NCBI GenBank assembly: GCA_024138015.1
Contig: JAMXBB010000004.1
Coordinates: 8,689,394-8,753,393, forward strand
Reading direction: 5' to 3'
DNA length: 64,000 nt
From: Lumnitzera littorea
Taxonomy: Eukaryota; Streptophyta; Magnoliopsida; Myrtales; Combretaceae
Below the pieces are notes generated by a model, which made no database searches, had not been told where the DNA came from, and was given only the letters and a program-made list of their open reading frames with translations. Shown piece by piece: positions 48,794 to 60,632 of the stretch (position 1 is its first letter; the number at the start of each line of letters is the position of its first letter). Position numbers and translations under genes: made by a program.

Positions 48794-49960
48794 ATGGATG
48801 ACAATTTCAGAGAACTCCCAAAAGTACTGACAAGAGACTTGATAAGGTAGCTAATCTCTTAGTAGATCTAACTTGAGTTATTCATGCATTGTCTTATTGA
48901 CCCACTAAGGCCACGCAAAACACTCCATAAGCTGCTCAACTTATTAAAAGTTAGAACCCAGCTTAACCCATTCGAGATAGAGGAGTTGGCAGACAAGTAA
49001 GACAAATGATAGATTTGAGAGAGTTTGATGAAGAGGAAGAAGAGTATTTTGAAGAGGAGCGTGTACAAATCCCTAGAACATCCGACCATGTAAAGCTTCG
49101 GATTCCGAGCTTCAATGAATCTGGGAATACTGATAAGTATCTGGAGTAGGAAGAGAAGGTGGAGCGAGCGTTTGATTATTATCAATACAAAGATTATGAG
49201 AAGGTGAGAGCTGCTGCTATTGAGTTCTCTAGATATGCCGCCATGTGGTAAAATAATTTTAAGGCCATGAGAAGACGAAAGGGATATCAAGAGATTAACA
49301 CTTGGCCCGAGATGAAGAGAGTGCTTAGAAACAGATTCATGCCGGAAACATACCACCAATATACTTTCACTAGGTTTTAGGAGCTGAGACAAAGAGGCCG
49401 AACTGTTGATAAGTATGTTCAAGACTTTCAAATGCTTATAATACATTGCAAAGTAAAGGAAACACCAGCTCAAACAGTTTTAAGGTTCGTTACTGGGTTG
49501 AGAGAAGACATTCGAGACATTGTGGAGCTCCAATAATTTGATACCATGGATGAAGCTGTTAGGATTGCTTAGTAAGCAGAGAGACAAAGAAAGGAGTCGA
49601 GTACCGGTAAGGATGCTGACTAGTTGACCCGGACAGGTAAGTTACTGAGCTTAATCGAGTATAGAGCCAAGTAGAAAAACCGACTTGATGATGAAATGTT
49701 AACCCGAACTTATGAGAAAGGATAAGGGTCTAGTAAGACGAGCTAGATCAAGTATTTCAAGTGCTAGGGGTTCGGACATATGGCTACTCAGTGCCCGAAC
49801 CGAAGGACAATAGTCATTAAGGGAGACATCCTAAAGTTAGAAGTTAAGAGTACGGATGAGGAACCCGAGGAAGAGGAGGTTCCTGTCGAGAAAGAAAATG
49901 CTGAGCTGATTAAGGAAGACGTGTTTGCCGAGGACTTAGATTAGTTACTCATGGTTGTCC
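48794..49960 (+). pseudogene. Element B Gag with zinc knuckle
   Basis: Readable plus-strand text: REFDEEEEEYFEEERVQIP, KLRIPSFNESGNTDKYLE, VERAFDYYQYKDYEKVRAAA, NTWPEMKRVLRNRFMP, VDKYVQDFQMLI, RFVTGLREDIRDIVELQ, the plant Retrotrans_gag pattern. The zinc knuckle at about 49750-49800 reads KYFKC, stop, GFGHMATQCPNR; its first Cys is now Tyr and a Gln codon is a stop. At least eight stops. The 201-codon minus-strand frame over the same bases is only its shadow. Confidence 0.8.
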
Positions 49961-50024
49961 GATGCACTATGAACATGGAACTCTCATGAGAGAAGGAGTA
50001 GAGAGAGAATCTATTTCATACAAC

Positions 50025-50400
50025 CTGTAAGGTGAATAATCAGGTGTGTGCCCTTATTGTGGATAGTAAAAGCTATACCAACATGGCATCAACCGATCTT
50101 ATTTCAAAACTAAAATTTTCAACTATTATGCACCCAAAGCCATACAAATTGCACTGGTTAAGTAAGAAGAGAGCATTACATGTCATTCGGCAAATACTAT
50201 TGCTGATCACTACTAGGAATTACTCTGACTAGATTCTTTGCGACGTCCTACCCATATATGCTACCTACGTATCGATAGGTAAGTTGTGGTTGTTTGATAG
50301 GAAGGTCATCCATAACGGCTATAAGAACAGATACATGTTCAAGAAAGATGGTTGAGAGATTACACTAAACCCGATGCCACCGAAAGAAGTTAATAAGTTG
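50025..50400 (+). pseudogene. Element B aspartic protease
   Basis: Text VCALIVDSKSYTNMASTDLI, where the active-site Asp-Ser/Gly-Gly has become DSK, then PKPYKLHWLSK, ILCDVLPIYATYVSIG, LWLFDRKVIHNGYKNRY and ITLNPMPPKEV. This is the standard plant gypsy protease followed by its linker. Stops at two or more points. Confidence 0.78.
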
Positions 50401-50639
50401 TAAATGAAACTTGCTTATGGATAAAAAAAGGCTCTGGTGATGAGTAGAGCCAAGCTCCGAGAGGCCATTAATGCTAATAAGCCAACCCTCATGTTGGTTA
50501 GGCGATTGCTAGAAATGAAGGAGCGAAGGGAGTTACCTTAGGAGGTCAAGGAGTTGTTAGACGAATATGCTGACCTCCTAGAATAGTTACTTGACAGTTT
50601 ACCTTCAACTTGAGGCATAGAGCATTACATCGACTTAGT

Positions 50640-51866
50640 ATCCGGTGCTGCACTGCCAAATAAGCCAGCTTATCAGATAAATCTTGAGCAAGCTTCGAAC
50701 TCTAACGTCAAGTTAATGATTTGCTAGAGAGAAGCTATGTAAGAGAGAGCCTTAACCTTTGTGCTGTGCCTGTACTTCTAGTGCTGAAGAAGGATGGAAC
50801 TTGGCGAATGTGTGTTGATAACCAAGCTGTGAACAAGATCACGATCAAATATAGGTATCCGATTCCGAAGCTAGAAGACATGTTGGATGAACTTAATGGA
50901 ACTAAGGTTTTTAGCAAGATTGATCTTAAGTTTGGCTACCATCAAATTCGCATGAGGCTAGGAGACAAGTGAAACATTGCGTTCAAGACACGACATGGAC
51001 TTTATGAATGAATGGTCATGCCCTTTAGCTTATCGAATGCTTTGAGCACTTTCATGAGACTTATGAACCATGTGTTGAGATATCTCAAAGGAAAGTGTGT
51101 CGTGATATACTTTGATAACATCCTTATCTATAGTGCCGACATGTCGAGTCACTGTAAACATCTTAGAGCAATTCTTGATATCCTCTGTATCAAGAGACTA
51201 TTCAGTAATCTAAAGAAATGTTGTTTTTGCTAAGAGGAAGTGATATTCTTTAGCTATGTAATCAATGGAGGAGGCTTGCGAGTCAATGATGAGAAGATCC
51301 AAGCAATTATCAAGTGGCCGACTCCTATTACTTGTGTCGACATGAGAAGTTTTGATAGACTGGCTTCATTTTACAGGAGATTTATCAGGAATTTCAATAC
51401 CCTTGTTGCACCACTTATTGAACTAACAAAAAAAAAAATACCGACTTCCGATAGAGAGAAAGGGAGGAGAGGAGTTTTGCTAAGGTAAAAGAAAGGTTAA
51501 CCTCTACCCCTATGTTAGTACTACCTAACTTCGACAAAATTTTTGGGCTGGAATGCGATGCATAGGCCATTAGGATAAGCGCTGTCTTAATGCAGGAAAG
51601 CCGACCAATTGCCTTCCACGATGAGAAGCTCCGAGGACCACAATTGAATTATTCTGTATATGACAAGGAACTTTTGGCATTGATGAGCAATGTAAGTATG
51701 GCAACATTCATACTTACTGCTGAGAAAATTTATCATATATATTGACTATGAATCGCTGAGGTACCTCTAGAGTTAGACCAAGTTGTCGAAGCAGCAGGCG
51801 AGATGGATTGAATTCCTTAAAGGATTCAATTTTGTGATAAAGTATAAGTAAGGAAAGAGTAATATA
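50640..51866 (+). pseudogene. Element B reverse transcriptase and RNase H
   Basis: Motifs: SYVRESLNLCAVPVLLVLKK, MCVDNQAVNKITIKYRYPIP, FSKIDLKFGYHQI, NALSTFMRLMNHV, then YFDNILIYS where the active-site YFDD has lost its second Asp. RNase H: GLECDA, stop, AIRISAVLMQESRPIAF, and YSVYDKELLAL. A frameshift lies in the A-run near 51430. The frame reaches FNFVIKYK, stop, GKSN at 51866, where the solo LTR interrupts it. Confidence 0.85.
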
Positions 51867-54800
51867 TGTCACGCCCCGAATTGGCATAGTCGTAACAGCC
51901 CCGCCGTGTAAACCATTCTAAGATAGAAGTTGGCTTTATAATCGCTATCCTAGACCTGATCTATACAAGGCATCCACGACTAACCTACTTTGAAGTAAAC
52001 AGTTTGTAATTTAAATAAATCATTTACCTAAGAAAGTGAGAAAATATATATATATACTATAATTCAGTTATTACAATTAAAGTTTACAATATTTCTCCGT
52101 AATATATCTTCTAGTTATTACATTATTCAGAAATAAAAAATTCTAAAATAAAAGCTTAGACCTTAAAAATATTTGTTTATTCTTCAAATGTTTTTCCTCA
52201 CTCCTCAGGATCCAACAGTTGCTAACTTCAGAGTAGTTATATGCTACTTCTTAGCCAATACCTACACGACGTCTATAGGGATGTGAGCAACCACAGCTTA
52301 GTAAGTTAGGATGGAGGACTTAAAACTATACCATAAACACAACGAGGTTATTAATCAACTTATTAGGTGCAATGCATGTTCAAGCAAATGCCATCGCACG
52401 ACGTTGTCCGGCCCATCGTGAGATTAGAGAAATTGCGCCCACTCTAATTCGAGTTAAGGAGTTGTCATTAATGCAACAGCTCACGAACAAACTCAAGCTT
52501 ATGCAATGGAGACCTCGATCCTCCTGTGACTACCTTCGAACCATTGACTTCACCCTTGCCGTGACCTCTTCACTTATCACTTAGTTTGACTAAGGATGAA
52601 GAAGGGACCCTTTGCAATCCTACACTATCTCTTTTGAACGGGGTCGGTATTTGGCGGGAGAATCATAGGTTTCTCCTAATAAGTTGCCATACAGGTCTGA
52701 TTATGATTACAAGTCGTATATTTGATTAAGTCCGGTTTAGGGTAATCAATCATTTCATACAAATCACACAATACAAGCCAAAACGACCAAACAGAATCAT
52801 AGCATCACTCATAATCAAGCACATGCACACATCCAACTATTTAACAAGTACAACCAAGTACAATCTCAAGCCTCCAAAATGTAGCAACTATTAATCCCAA
52901 CTTACCTTGACTCCTCACTCACTCACTCACTCGAGGTCCGACTCGCTCAAGCCATCGCCGATCATCCCTATAACACAAACATGGTTTCAGTTTTTCATAT
53001 AATTATTATAGGTTCGTTTTATCCTATAACACTTATTGTTATGTTTTGTTTAGGGTTTAATATACCTAATTATTTAAGTCTTAAGTCTTTTACAATTATT
53101 CTAAGTTTAGGATTAGGTTCAAGTTCGGTTTCCGCATCGATTTCTAAATTAGGTTATAATTCGATTTCTAAGTACTGCTTTATACCCGAACTCTAAAAAC
53201 TTGTTTTTACTCATAATATGAAATTAATCACCTTACTTCCCGATATTCTAAATACCATAACTATCCCTAGTCGATATTTATTATATCCAGTACACTTAAA
53301 TCTTTAATAGTATACCGAATTTACTCCTAATGTAAGAATTTTTTTACATTTTTTCATATAATTACATAAATTCAAATTTCTTATTAGATTTATTGTATAT
53401 TTTTATTATTATCATAATATCAATTTTTATTCTAATATCTTCTATTTACTATATTTCTAATAATTGTGTATTATATACTATTACTTATTTTATACATAAT
53501 ACACATTTAATATTTTTATTACTCTAATTACTATCTCCCAACATCAATTATCATTTCAAAATATCTAAATTCATCCTAAATCATATTTTACACTTAATTA
53601 CCCTAATTTACAAAATTAACTTAAAATTTACTATTTTTCCCTATTACTCATTTACTACATAATTAACCTAATAATTACATCTAACACCCTAAATGCTACA
53701 AGTATCATACTTTATCAGATTTTAACATCCTAAAACATATAATTATTCACTAAATCAATAATTAACCATTTAATTATTTAATTAACCCTAAATTACCCAT
53801 TTTATGCCTCATTTTAAGGCCTAAAAATTATCTAAAATTTTAGAAAATTAATTTTTGAAAACAGGCTTCATAGCACTATTCTATATAGTCTACACAAAAA
53901 TTTTTGGTTCAAAACTACACTCCTAAGATCATTTATTTCTAAACCGAAACATGCTCGGTTTTGCATGATTTCTTAAGGACCATATATTACGAGACATATT
54001 TTTATCAAAATAATATTTTTCCTAAAAACTACATACAAAAATATTCTAGAATAACAAAATTCATAATTTTCTAAGAATATTTACTATTTTTATAGAATTA
54101 CACAAAATTGAGCTGGAAATCAAACTCACCGGTCTGAGTGGCTCCGGCCACCGCCGGCCGCCGTGGCCTTATAGGCCGGTCCAAGCGCTGCCACCACTGT
54201 GTGGTGGTGGTGGCCATCCACTCTCAGCTGCTCGTGTGATGTGGGTTCCCCTTTATGGCCCTAATTGCACAGTTTTCTCTTCTTTTTTTTTCTTAACCCT
54301 AATTTTTCTTTTAATTTCTCCTCTCCCTATTTTTCTCACTCTCCAAACTGACCAAATGAGCTTTTGAAATTTTATTGTTATTTATAGAGTTTTATGGAAA
54401 TTATTGTGCATTAATTAGACAAAACAATTACCTTATCTTCTTCCAATTTGACTTTTGTGTTATTCTAATTTAATTGGCTATTTTTTTTTTCTTATTTTCC
54501 CCAGTTGCCATGACCTATATTTAGATCATTCCTTATTTTTTTCTGATTTTTTCTTAATTAATTATGAATTTCCTTTAATTATTTAGTATTATTTTAGCAC
54601 ATTTCGTATATTTTAAATAATTACGCGTATTTCTACCTATATGAAAATTCATATATAGTACAAATAAATATTCTTAAATATTATTTGGGTCATTTTATGA
54701 TTTTTAGTATACATATAATTTATCTCTAGTGATTCGTTAATTATCGGAATGCATTTTACGCATTTTCGATAAATAACGAGTTATATACTTAAAATTTAGA

Positions 54801-54950
54801 ATTTTTATATTCTTTTATTTTATTACTTATTTTCTTAAATTCAAACTTACGGGATTATTTTTACTAATATTTCTGGCTTTACTTATAATATAGACTCGAT
54901 CGAATCTTTCAACCGATTGAAATTTTGAGTAATTGGTTATGGGGCTTACA
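51867..54950 (-). repeat. Long solo LTR (TGTYACGCCCCGAA family), 3084 bp, in element B
   Basis: Plus-strand text runs TGTCACGCCCCGAAT to GGGGCTTACA. Flanks ATATA (51862-51866) and ACATT (54951-54955) each differ by one base from ATATT, the sequence the host frame predicts (Ser-Asn-Ile-Val). Minus-strand TATA (CTATAAATAAC) near 54380. It shares with 44533-47457 both ends, the GGGATGTGAGCAACCACAGC-type block and a 250-bp conserved stretch (52365-52625 against 45050-45310). Confidence 0.88.
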
Positions 54951-54955
54951 ACATT

Positions 54956-56259
54956 GTTGCAGATACTCTTTCGAGGAGATGTGCACTTTTATTAGAACTA
55001 CAGACTAAGCTATTTAGGTTTGCAAGTATCAAAGAACAGTACTCTAAGAATTCGTACTTTGGACGTATAATTTTGTAATGCGTCGATGGGAGGACAATGG
55101 ACGAGTATCATGTAGAGGATGGCTACTTGTTCCAAGGTGGAAAATTATGTGTGTCGATTTGTTCACTAAGGGAGCTACTAGTCAATGAAGCCCACAATAG
55201 AGGTCTCTTCAGACATTTTGGGGAAAAGAGGACCTGTAAACTGATAAATGGCCGATTCTTTAGGCCAAGAATGAGGAAAGATGTACATTGAGTTATCAAA
55301 AGTTGTATCGTGTGTAAAAAGGCCAAGTGCCAAGCCAATCAAGGAAAAGCAATGCCCTTACCTATTCTAACGAGGCCGTGTACTAAATTAAGCATGGACT
55401 TTGCTCTTAGACTGCCGCGAACTGCTCGAGGCAAAGATTCTATAATGGTTGTTGTGGATCAATAAGATAGTACACTTTGTGCCCTGTACTAAGACTAACG
55501 ACACTTTGGCTATTACTTCTCTTTTCTTGTAGGAGACTGTACAGATACACAACATGCCGAGAAGTGTAATCTTTAATAGAGATTCAAAGGTCTTGAGCCT
55601 TTTTTAAAGAACCTTATGGTGTCGGTTGGGAACCAAATTACTCTTCAGTACCTCATGCCACCCCCAAACTGATGGTTAAATAGAAGTGGTTAATTGCACT
55701 TTGGAATCACTGCTCCGAGCTGCAATAGGCAAGAACTTGGCTGATTAAGACTTCTGCTTGCTAGTGGTCAAGTTCACCTATAACCGAACAGTACATGATA
55801 CTACTAAGCAGACTCCATCATGGTGGTCTATGGATTCAATCTTGAGTTGCCCTTCAACTAGGCCCCTATACCAATACCCACGCAAGAGGACCTTGACGCA
55901 TCGGCCATAGCACAATCTTTTCAGTACATCTATGATAAGTTCACTCGACATATCGACCAACTTGCCAAAAGAATATGAGAAAAGACCAAGGGTAGAATAG
56001 TTAAACAATTTCAACCAGGAGACTTGATATGGTTGCAGCTCAGCAAAGAGCGGTTCCTGAACAACAGGAGGAACAAATTATCTGTAAGAGCAAAAGGACC
56101 TTTCAGAATCCTCCAAAAAATCAATAACAATGCCTATAAGTTAAAGTTGGTCAAGGATAATGGGGTTTCTGACTCCTTCAACATTGCCAACCTCAGTCCA
56201 TATTACCCTGATGGAGAACAGAGTGAACGCCATTCGAATTTGATCTCAAATCCAAAATA
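54956..56259 (+). pseudogene. Element B integrase (resumed pol)
   Basis: Resumes VADTLSRRCALLLE, the end of RNase H. Integrase: zinc motif in NEAHNRGLFRHFGEK and SCIVCKKAK, first catalytic Asp in SMDFALRL, then a damaged core with frameshifts (55450-55800), and an intact C terminus: GDLIWLQLSKERF, KGPFRILQKINNNAYKL, SDSFNIANLSPYYPDG. Ends at the stop 56258-56260 near the polypurine tract. Confidence 0.82.
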
Positions 56260-56260
56260 A

Positions 56261-56271
56261 CCTGGAAGGAA
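56261..56271 (+). other. Polypurine tract of element B
   Basis: CCTGGAAGGAA directly before the 3' LTR start TGATGGG. Short but well placed. Confidence 0.5.
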
Positions 56272-57133
56272 TGATGGGAATCAGGCTATCGGATCTCTGA
56301 CCTGCAGTTGAGCCTAAGGATTAGAGGGGCTGGCATAACGAATCTTTTTGTTTGAACCAATCCCTACTAAGGCCAAGTACTTCCTTGCCGAGTCACCCTT
56401 CATGTTGTGCCATATAAACGCCCATTTTTCTATAGTATGCTAAGCTAATGATTACTCTCTAGTGCCAAGACGACAATTACTCACCATCTTCCTTACCGAG
56501 AAGCTGAAAGAGAGAGTTCGGATTAACTAAGTCATCTCTGCTTGGACAAGCCTATTTGTCCGTACTTTTTATCCGCATCTCCTAACGACCTCGCCAATGT
56601 AGCATCACCATATGTATAGTATCATGTACAGAATCTAATATACCAATGATTGTTTTTCTTGTATATTCATTTTTACCCTTTTGTATCTTGTACATTTCTT
56701 CCTTAGAAAATATCCTTTTTGTTTTATCCTTTTTAGGCAGGTTGTCTTAATTTATGAGTATAAATACTCTTATACTTGTAACTGTGAAAAAACATTAAAT
56801 TATTCTTAATATACACTCTTTAAGTACTTTTTCTTCCTTGTGTAAACATTATTTGTTTACTCTCGGCATTACTCTTATCTTTTTCCTTAAGCAAGGTTAG
56901 GTAGCGAGTAACCTCACCAAACCAATTCTTATATCATATCGAATTGAATTATGAGTCATCAGAAGTTCTATTAATGCAACATATCTTCTGGAGCAGTTTT
57001 TAGGTTTTGTTTACTATTTCATTCTTCGTTTTTGCCTTTTTGCACTTTTCCCCATTAGTCCTTTTTGAGCTTTCTGCAAGGTCGGACCCATCTAGCGACC
57101 AACCTTATCTATTCTTGGTTATGATTCGCACTA
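56272..57133 (+). repeat. 3' LTR of element B
   Basis: 862 bp, aligned along its length with 47686-48565; TATAAATA box at about 56759. Ends ...GATTCGCACTA (the partner ends GTACCA), followed by the GGACT duplication. The 71-codon frame at 57007 crosses this edge and is not a gene. Confidence 0.87.
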
Positions 57134-57138
57134 GGACT

Positions 57139-57454
57139 CACATGAAGAACATTAGCTCAAAGCCCCATTTAGGACAAAGATTCCTACTCCAACCTCCATC
57201 TTTCATTCTATTGCCGACTTAGGCACCAAGCTCACTTGAGCACCAACATAGTTTTTGAACAACCGAGCAGATATGCCAAATTGCAAAGTATACAAGCCGA
57301 CCTTTTGAACAGCCATACCATGACTCAAACAGCATCTAAGCAAACTAGCCTCAAACATCTGTCTAAGCCAAACTCCCGAGCCAATCAACATCCTACCCCA
57401 ATCCAAACCAAACTGCAAGATACCTTACCTGAAGCGGATCTAAACATCCTTGAA
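57139..57454 (+). pseudogene. Element A polyprotein tail after element B
   Basis: Continues the frame cut at 47685. A readable stretch (EQPSRYAKLQSIQADLL, PTPIQTKLQDTLPEADLNI) ends in TGA at 57455. The assignment rests on the target duplication and frame continuity; no family motif is strong here. Confidence 0.45.
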
Positions 57455-58071
57455 TGACCAAGCTCTAACCTAAACCAGATCTGGTCAACTCTGACTGCAG
57501 ACTTTTCTTCACCCTATCCAAATTGTATCATACTCTAAATTGGCAACCGCTAATGCCCATGCGACATATGTCTTTTGACACAACATTATAGAAGGATTTT
57601 CCCTACCCTTTGTACATAATATTCTTTATCTTTTTTACCCTTTTTAGTATATCTCATATATTCCAAATTTTAAATTACCTTCTTCTTTTTTTTGTCTTTT
57701 CCATATATCCTTGTAACCTTACTATCCTTGTAACCTTAGTAAGGCTAGTATATAAGTCTCATTTGTTTGTACATAGGCATCTATCTATCACATTATTAGA
57801 TTAACACAAGTTTCCATTGTGAGTAACCCTAGTGTTCTCATTTTTCCTTAATTCTTATCTACTTTTTCTAGTAAGGACTAGTGGCGAGTGACCCTATAGT
57901 TTAGACTGGTGAGTCATATCTGATGAATTGTAGGTTGAGAAAGATTGATTGGTATATTATATCCAGTTGGTAGCTACTTAGATTTTGCTAGTCTTCTTTG
58001 TTTTCTTTCGACTCTGTCTATTGTGGTACTTCTTCGTATGTACGACATCGGAGACACATAAGTGATATTCA
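57455..58071 (+). repeat. LTR following element A, with a primer site after it
   Basis: Right border ...GTGATATTCA at 58071, two bases before TGGTATCAGAACC. TATA box TATATAAG at about 57749. The left border is uncertain (TGACCAAGC at 57455 is the best guess). As the 3' LTR of A it should not be followed by a primer site, so it may join head-to-tail with another copy. Confidence 0.5.
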
Positions 58072-58073
58072 AA

Positions 58074-58085
58074 TGGTATCAGAAC
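58074..58085 (+). other. tRNA-iMet-type primer-binding site
   Basis: TGGTATCAGAAC then CTAGTGGC, directly downstream of an LTR end. Standard plant LTR-element primer site. Confidence 0.75.
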
Positions 58086-60374
58086 CTAGTGGCAAACCCG
58101 TGCCTGTAGTGTTGTTGGGGTTAAGGTGACATTCTCGTTTATATGGTAAGACCGGAACTATGTGCATTTCTTTGTTGTTTTGTGAACTAGAATAAATATA
58201 TATATTGAATAAATAAGTCGTTGATTATGATATATGTTGCATTTTAATGCTTATGAACTATGTAACTATGTGGCATGTGCATGCGATTGTAATACTTACA
58301 TACTAGGCATTAATGTTCATTCCTTTATTTATTTATTTATTTTTTTAGCTTCAAAGTTATATGAAGAATCAATTGCGTATGAGTAACCTAGTGATGCGTA
58401 CTACTACTAAGATTTAGGGAGTTACACCTATTATTATTATTAAGGTACTTTTAATGATACTTATGGAATAAACTGCTCATGAATCATATTTATTTTCCTT
58501 TAAACTTAGTGATTGCTAAAGTTTCTGAGTTATTTGAGATATCATAGAGGTGTTTTCATTATGGAGTTTTTTGGAAATTTAATTAATGGAGTGTTATGAG
58601 ACTATTAGAGTTAATACTTGTATTTTGGAGATATTAGATTGTAGCTAATGCTTGACGTGCCTATAGATGATTAGGGATACGTAGCAAGTTATAATATCCT
58701 AAGCATAGGGTGTTATAGACTTTTAGATGCTTTAGACGATATTTGTGTGAGAGTTGCATTTTTCAAAAAAGCATTAGAAATTTTGGCTTGCTTGGAAGAG
58801 AATGGAATACTAACAAACAAAACCAAGTTTAGTAAAATTTATGCTAAAATGCATTCAAGGATGTTTACCAGCTAACATGCTTCCCAAGCTAGAATGGTTG
58901 AGAGAAAAAGAGTAGCTGAGGCTTTTAAATTTTGGTTAGGATTGCCTAATTCTTACTATGTAAGTGAGTGCCATTAAACCCCATTAGGGATGATGTACAT
59001 GATTAATTTTAGTTACCCTTAGTAGCCTCAACATAGTTGTATATTCTTACAAGCTATTGAAATTGCAAGAAATCATATCATTTATATTTAAGATACTCCC
59101 ATATTGAAGGTTGAATATGAAAATAGCAACAAATATGTAAATTTAGTAATGAATGACCTTGTTGTGTATCATAAGTGGCTTTTAATCATGTTGTCCTTAC
59201 ATATACATGTTAATATTCTATGATACTCTTCTTGTTATTCATATTTGTTGTTCACAAAGTGCAATGTTGCATCTAGAATTAACTGACTACTCAATTTGGT
59301 CTATAAATTTCACAAATGGTTGCCAAGATTATGTGATCATGTGTAACAATTCATGAACCTTATTCCTCTTCCCAATCCAAAGAGGGTTGCAATTGAATTG
59401 AGACAATAAAAAAGAAATTTAGGCTCTTCAGTTGAATCTTCTCCAATGGTTGATGATATTATTTAAGGGCATGAAAGCTATTGGCTCTAAATAGGTTTCT
59501 ATGGTAAAATATAGGAGTGATGACAGTGTTGAAAGATAAAGAATCAGTCTAACTGTAAGTATAACCAATTAAAAAGAGTTAGATTCATATTTTCCATTAT
59601 GTGGGTAAATTGATCACTAAAGAGGTTTATCTATTGTTGCAATTGTCAAAATTTGGAAAATGTTAACAAGGCTATATGCATGGACATATCAAGAAAGAAA
59701 TATAGGGATAAAAGCAATAAAAGTACCTATACTTCTACTTTTGGCAATTTGGTACCAAAACTTTTATTTTTTGCAATTTAGTGCTTCTATCTTCGATTTG
59801 GTTTCAATTTAGTATCTCCATTAATAGTAAAATTAATAGCCATCACAATTTATTGTATTTTAGCGTTTATACTTCAATTATAGTTCAATTCTAGCTTCTA
59901 TACTTCTGTTTTAATGTATCTTAGTATCTATTCACTTATTAATTTATTCAAAATTAATATTTCATTTTTCTTAATTAATATATTATTTTAGAAATTGAAG
60001 AAAAAAATTATATCTAATAATTTCAATTATGCATAACTTTTACAAGTGATGTCCAATTTTAGCAAATCTTACATTATTGGGCATCTTTATATTTACTTAA
60101 TTGAAAATAAGATTTACTATGTGTTCCAAGTATATGATGAAGTAAGATTTTAAAATAGTCATAACTAATAAATCAAGTGGCCAAAAAATAAATTTTAAAG
60201 ACTTACAAAATAATATCCCTTTATATTGTAATATTTTGTCATATCTTGTATTGTAATTTTGACAATTTTTAACGCTCTAACTTACAAATAAAACATTGTA
60301 TAACAACAACTATATAATCATTAGAAAGCTCATGTAATGAGCTACTTGAAACTATTTTAACCGAAAGTTGTACA
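58086..60374. other. Unrecognised noncoding DNA after the primer site
   Basis: A gag gene would be expected but none is readable. Near 59.7-59.95 kb, words such as CTATACTTCTACTTTTGGCAA and TTATACTTCAATTATAG recur as short direct repeats, resembling a MITE interior. AT-rich with stops in all frames. Confidence 0.35.
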
Positions 60375-60632
60375 TGTCACGCCCCGAAGCAGCAGAGTCG
60401 TAACAGCCCCACCGTGTAAACCATCCTAAGATAGAAGTTGGCCTTACAACTGCTATCTTAGACCTGATCTACATAAGGCGTCCACGACTAACCCGCTTTG
60501 AAGTAAATAGTTTGTAATTTAAATAAATTATTTACCTATAAAAGTGAGGAATTATATATATGTTATAATTCAGTTATTGCAGTTAAAGTTTACAATATTT
60601 CTCTATAGTATATTTCCTAGTTATTACATCAT
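60375..60632 (-). repeat. Truncated LTR end (TGTCACGCCCCGAA family)
   Basis: Last 258 bases (by element strand) of the long LTR, nearly identical to 63675-63932. Past 60632 similarity ends abruptly in a run of the 0.9-kb repeat region. Confidence 0.85.

Larger units (their letters stand above)
47686..57133 (+). mobile_element. Ty3/Gypsy element B, full structure with both LTRs
   Basis: LTRs 47686-48565 and 56272-57133, both TGATGGGAATCAGG at the left. Flanks AGACT (47681-47685) and GGACT (57134-57138) are a target duplication with one mismatch. A primer-binding site follows the left LTR and a purine-rich tract precedes the right LTR. Gag, protease, reverse transcriptase, RNase H and integrase appear in that order, the Ty3/Gypsy order. 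It is interrupted by a 3.1-kb solo LTR at 51867-54950. Many stops; LTRs clearly diverged, so it is inactive and old. Confidence 0.9.
42019..57454 (+). mobile_element. Ty3/Gypsy element A, 5'-truncated and split by nested insertions
   Basis: Plus-strand pol remains in three pieces: 42191-44532 (reverse transcriptase, RNase H, integrase), 47458-47685 (integrase C terminus) and about 57139-57454 (tail). The gaps are filled by a solo LTR (44533-47457) and element B (47686-57133), each with target duplications. Gag and protease are missing. An LTR follows the tail at about 57455-58071. Confidence 0.8.

Noticed and set aside
48868..49473. 201-codon open frame on the minus strand
   Set aside because: It lies opposite the gag of element B, whose plus-strand reading has clear gag motifs; the minus frame is a shadow with no family signature.
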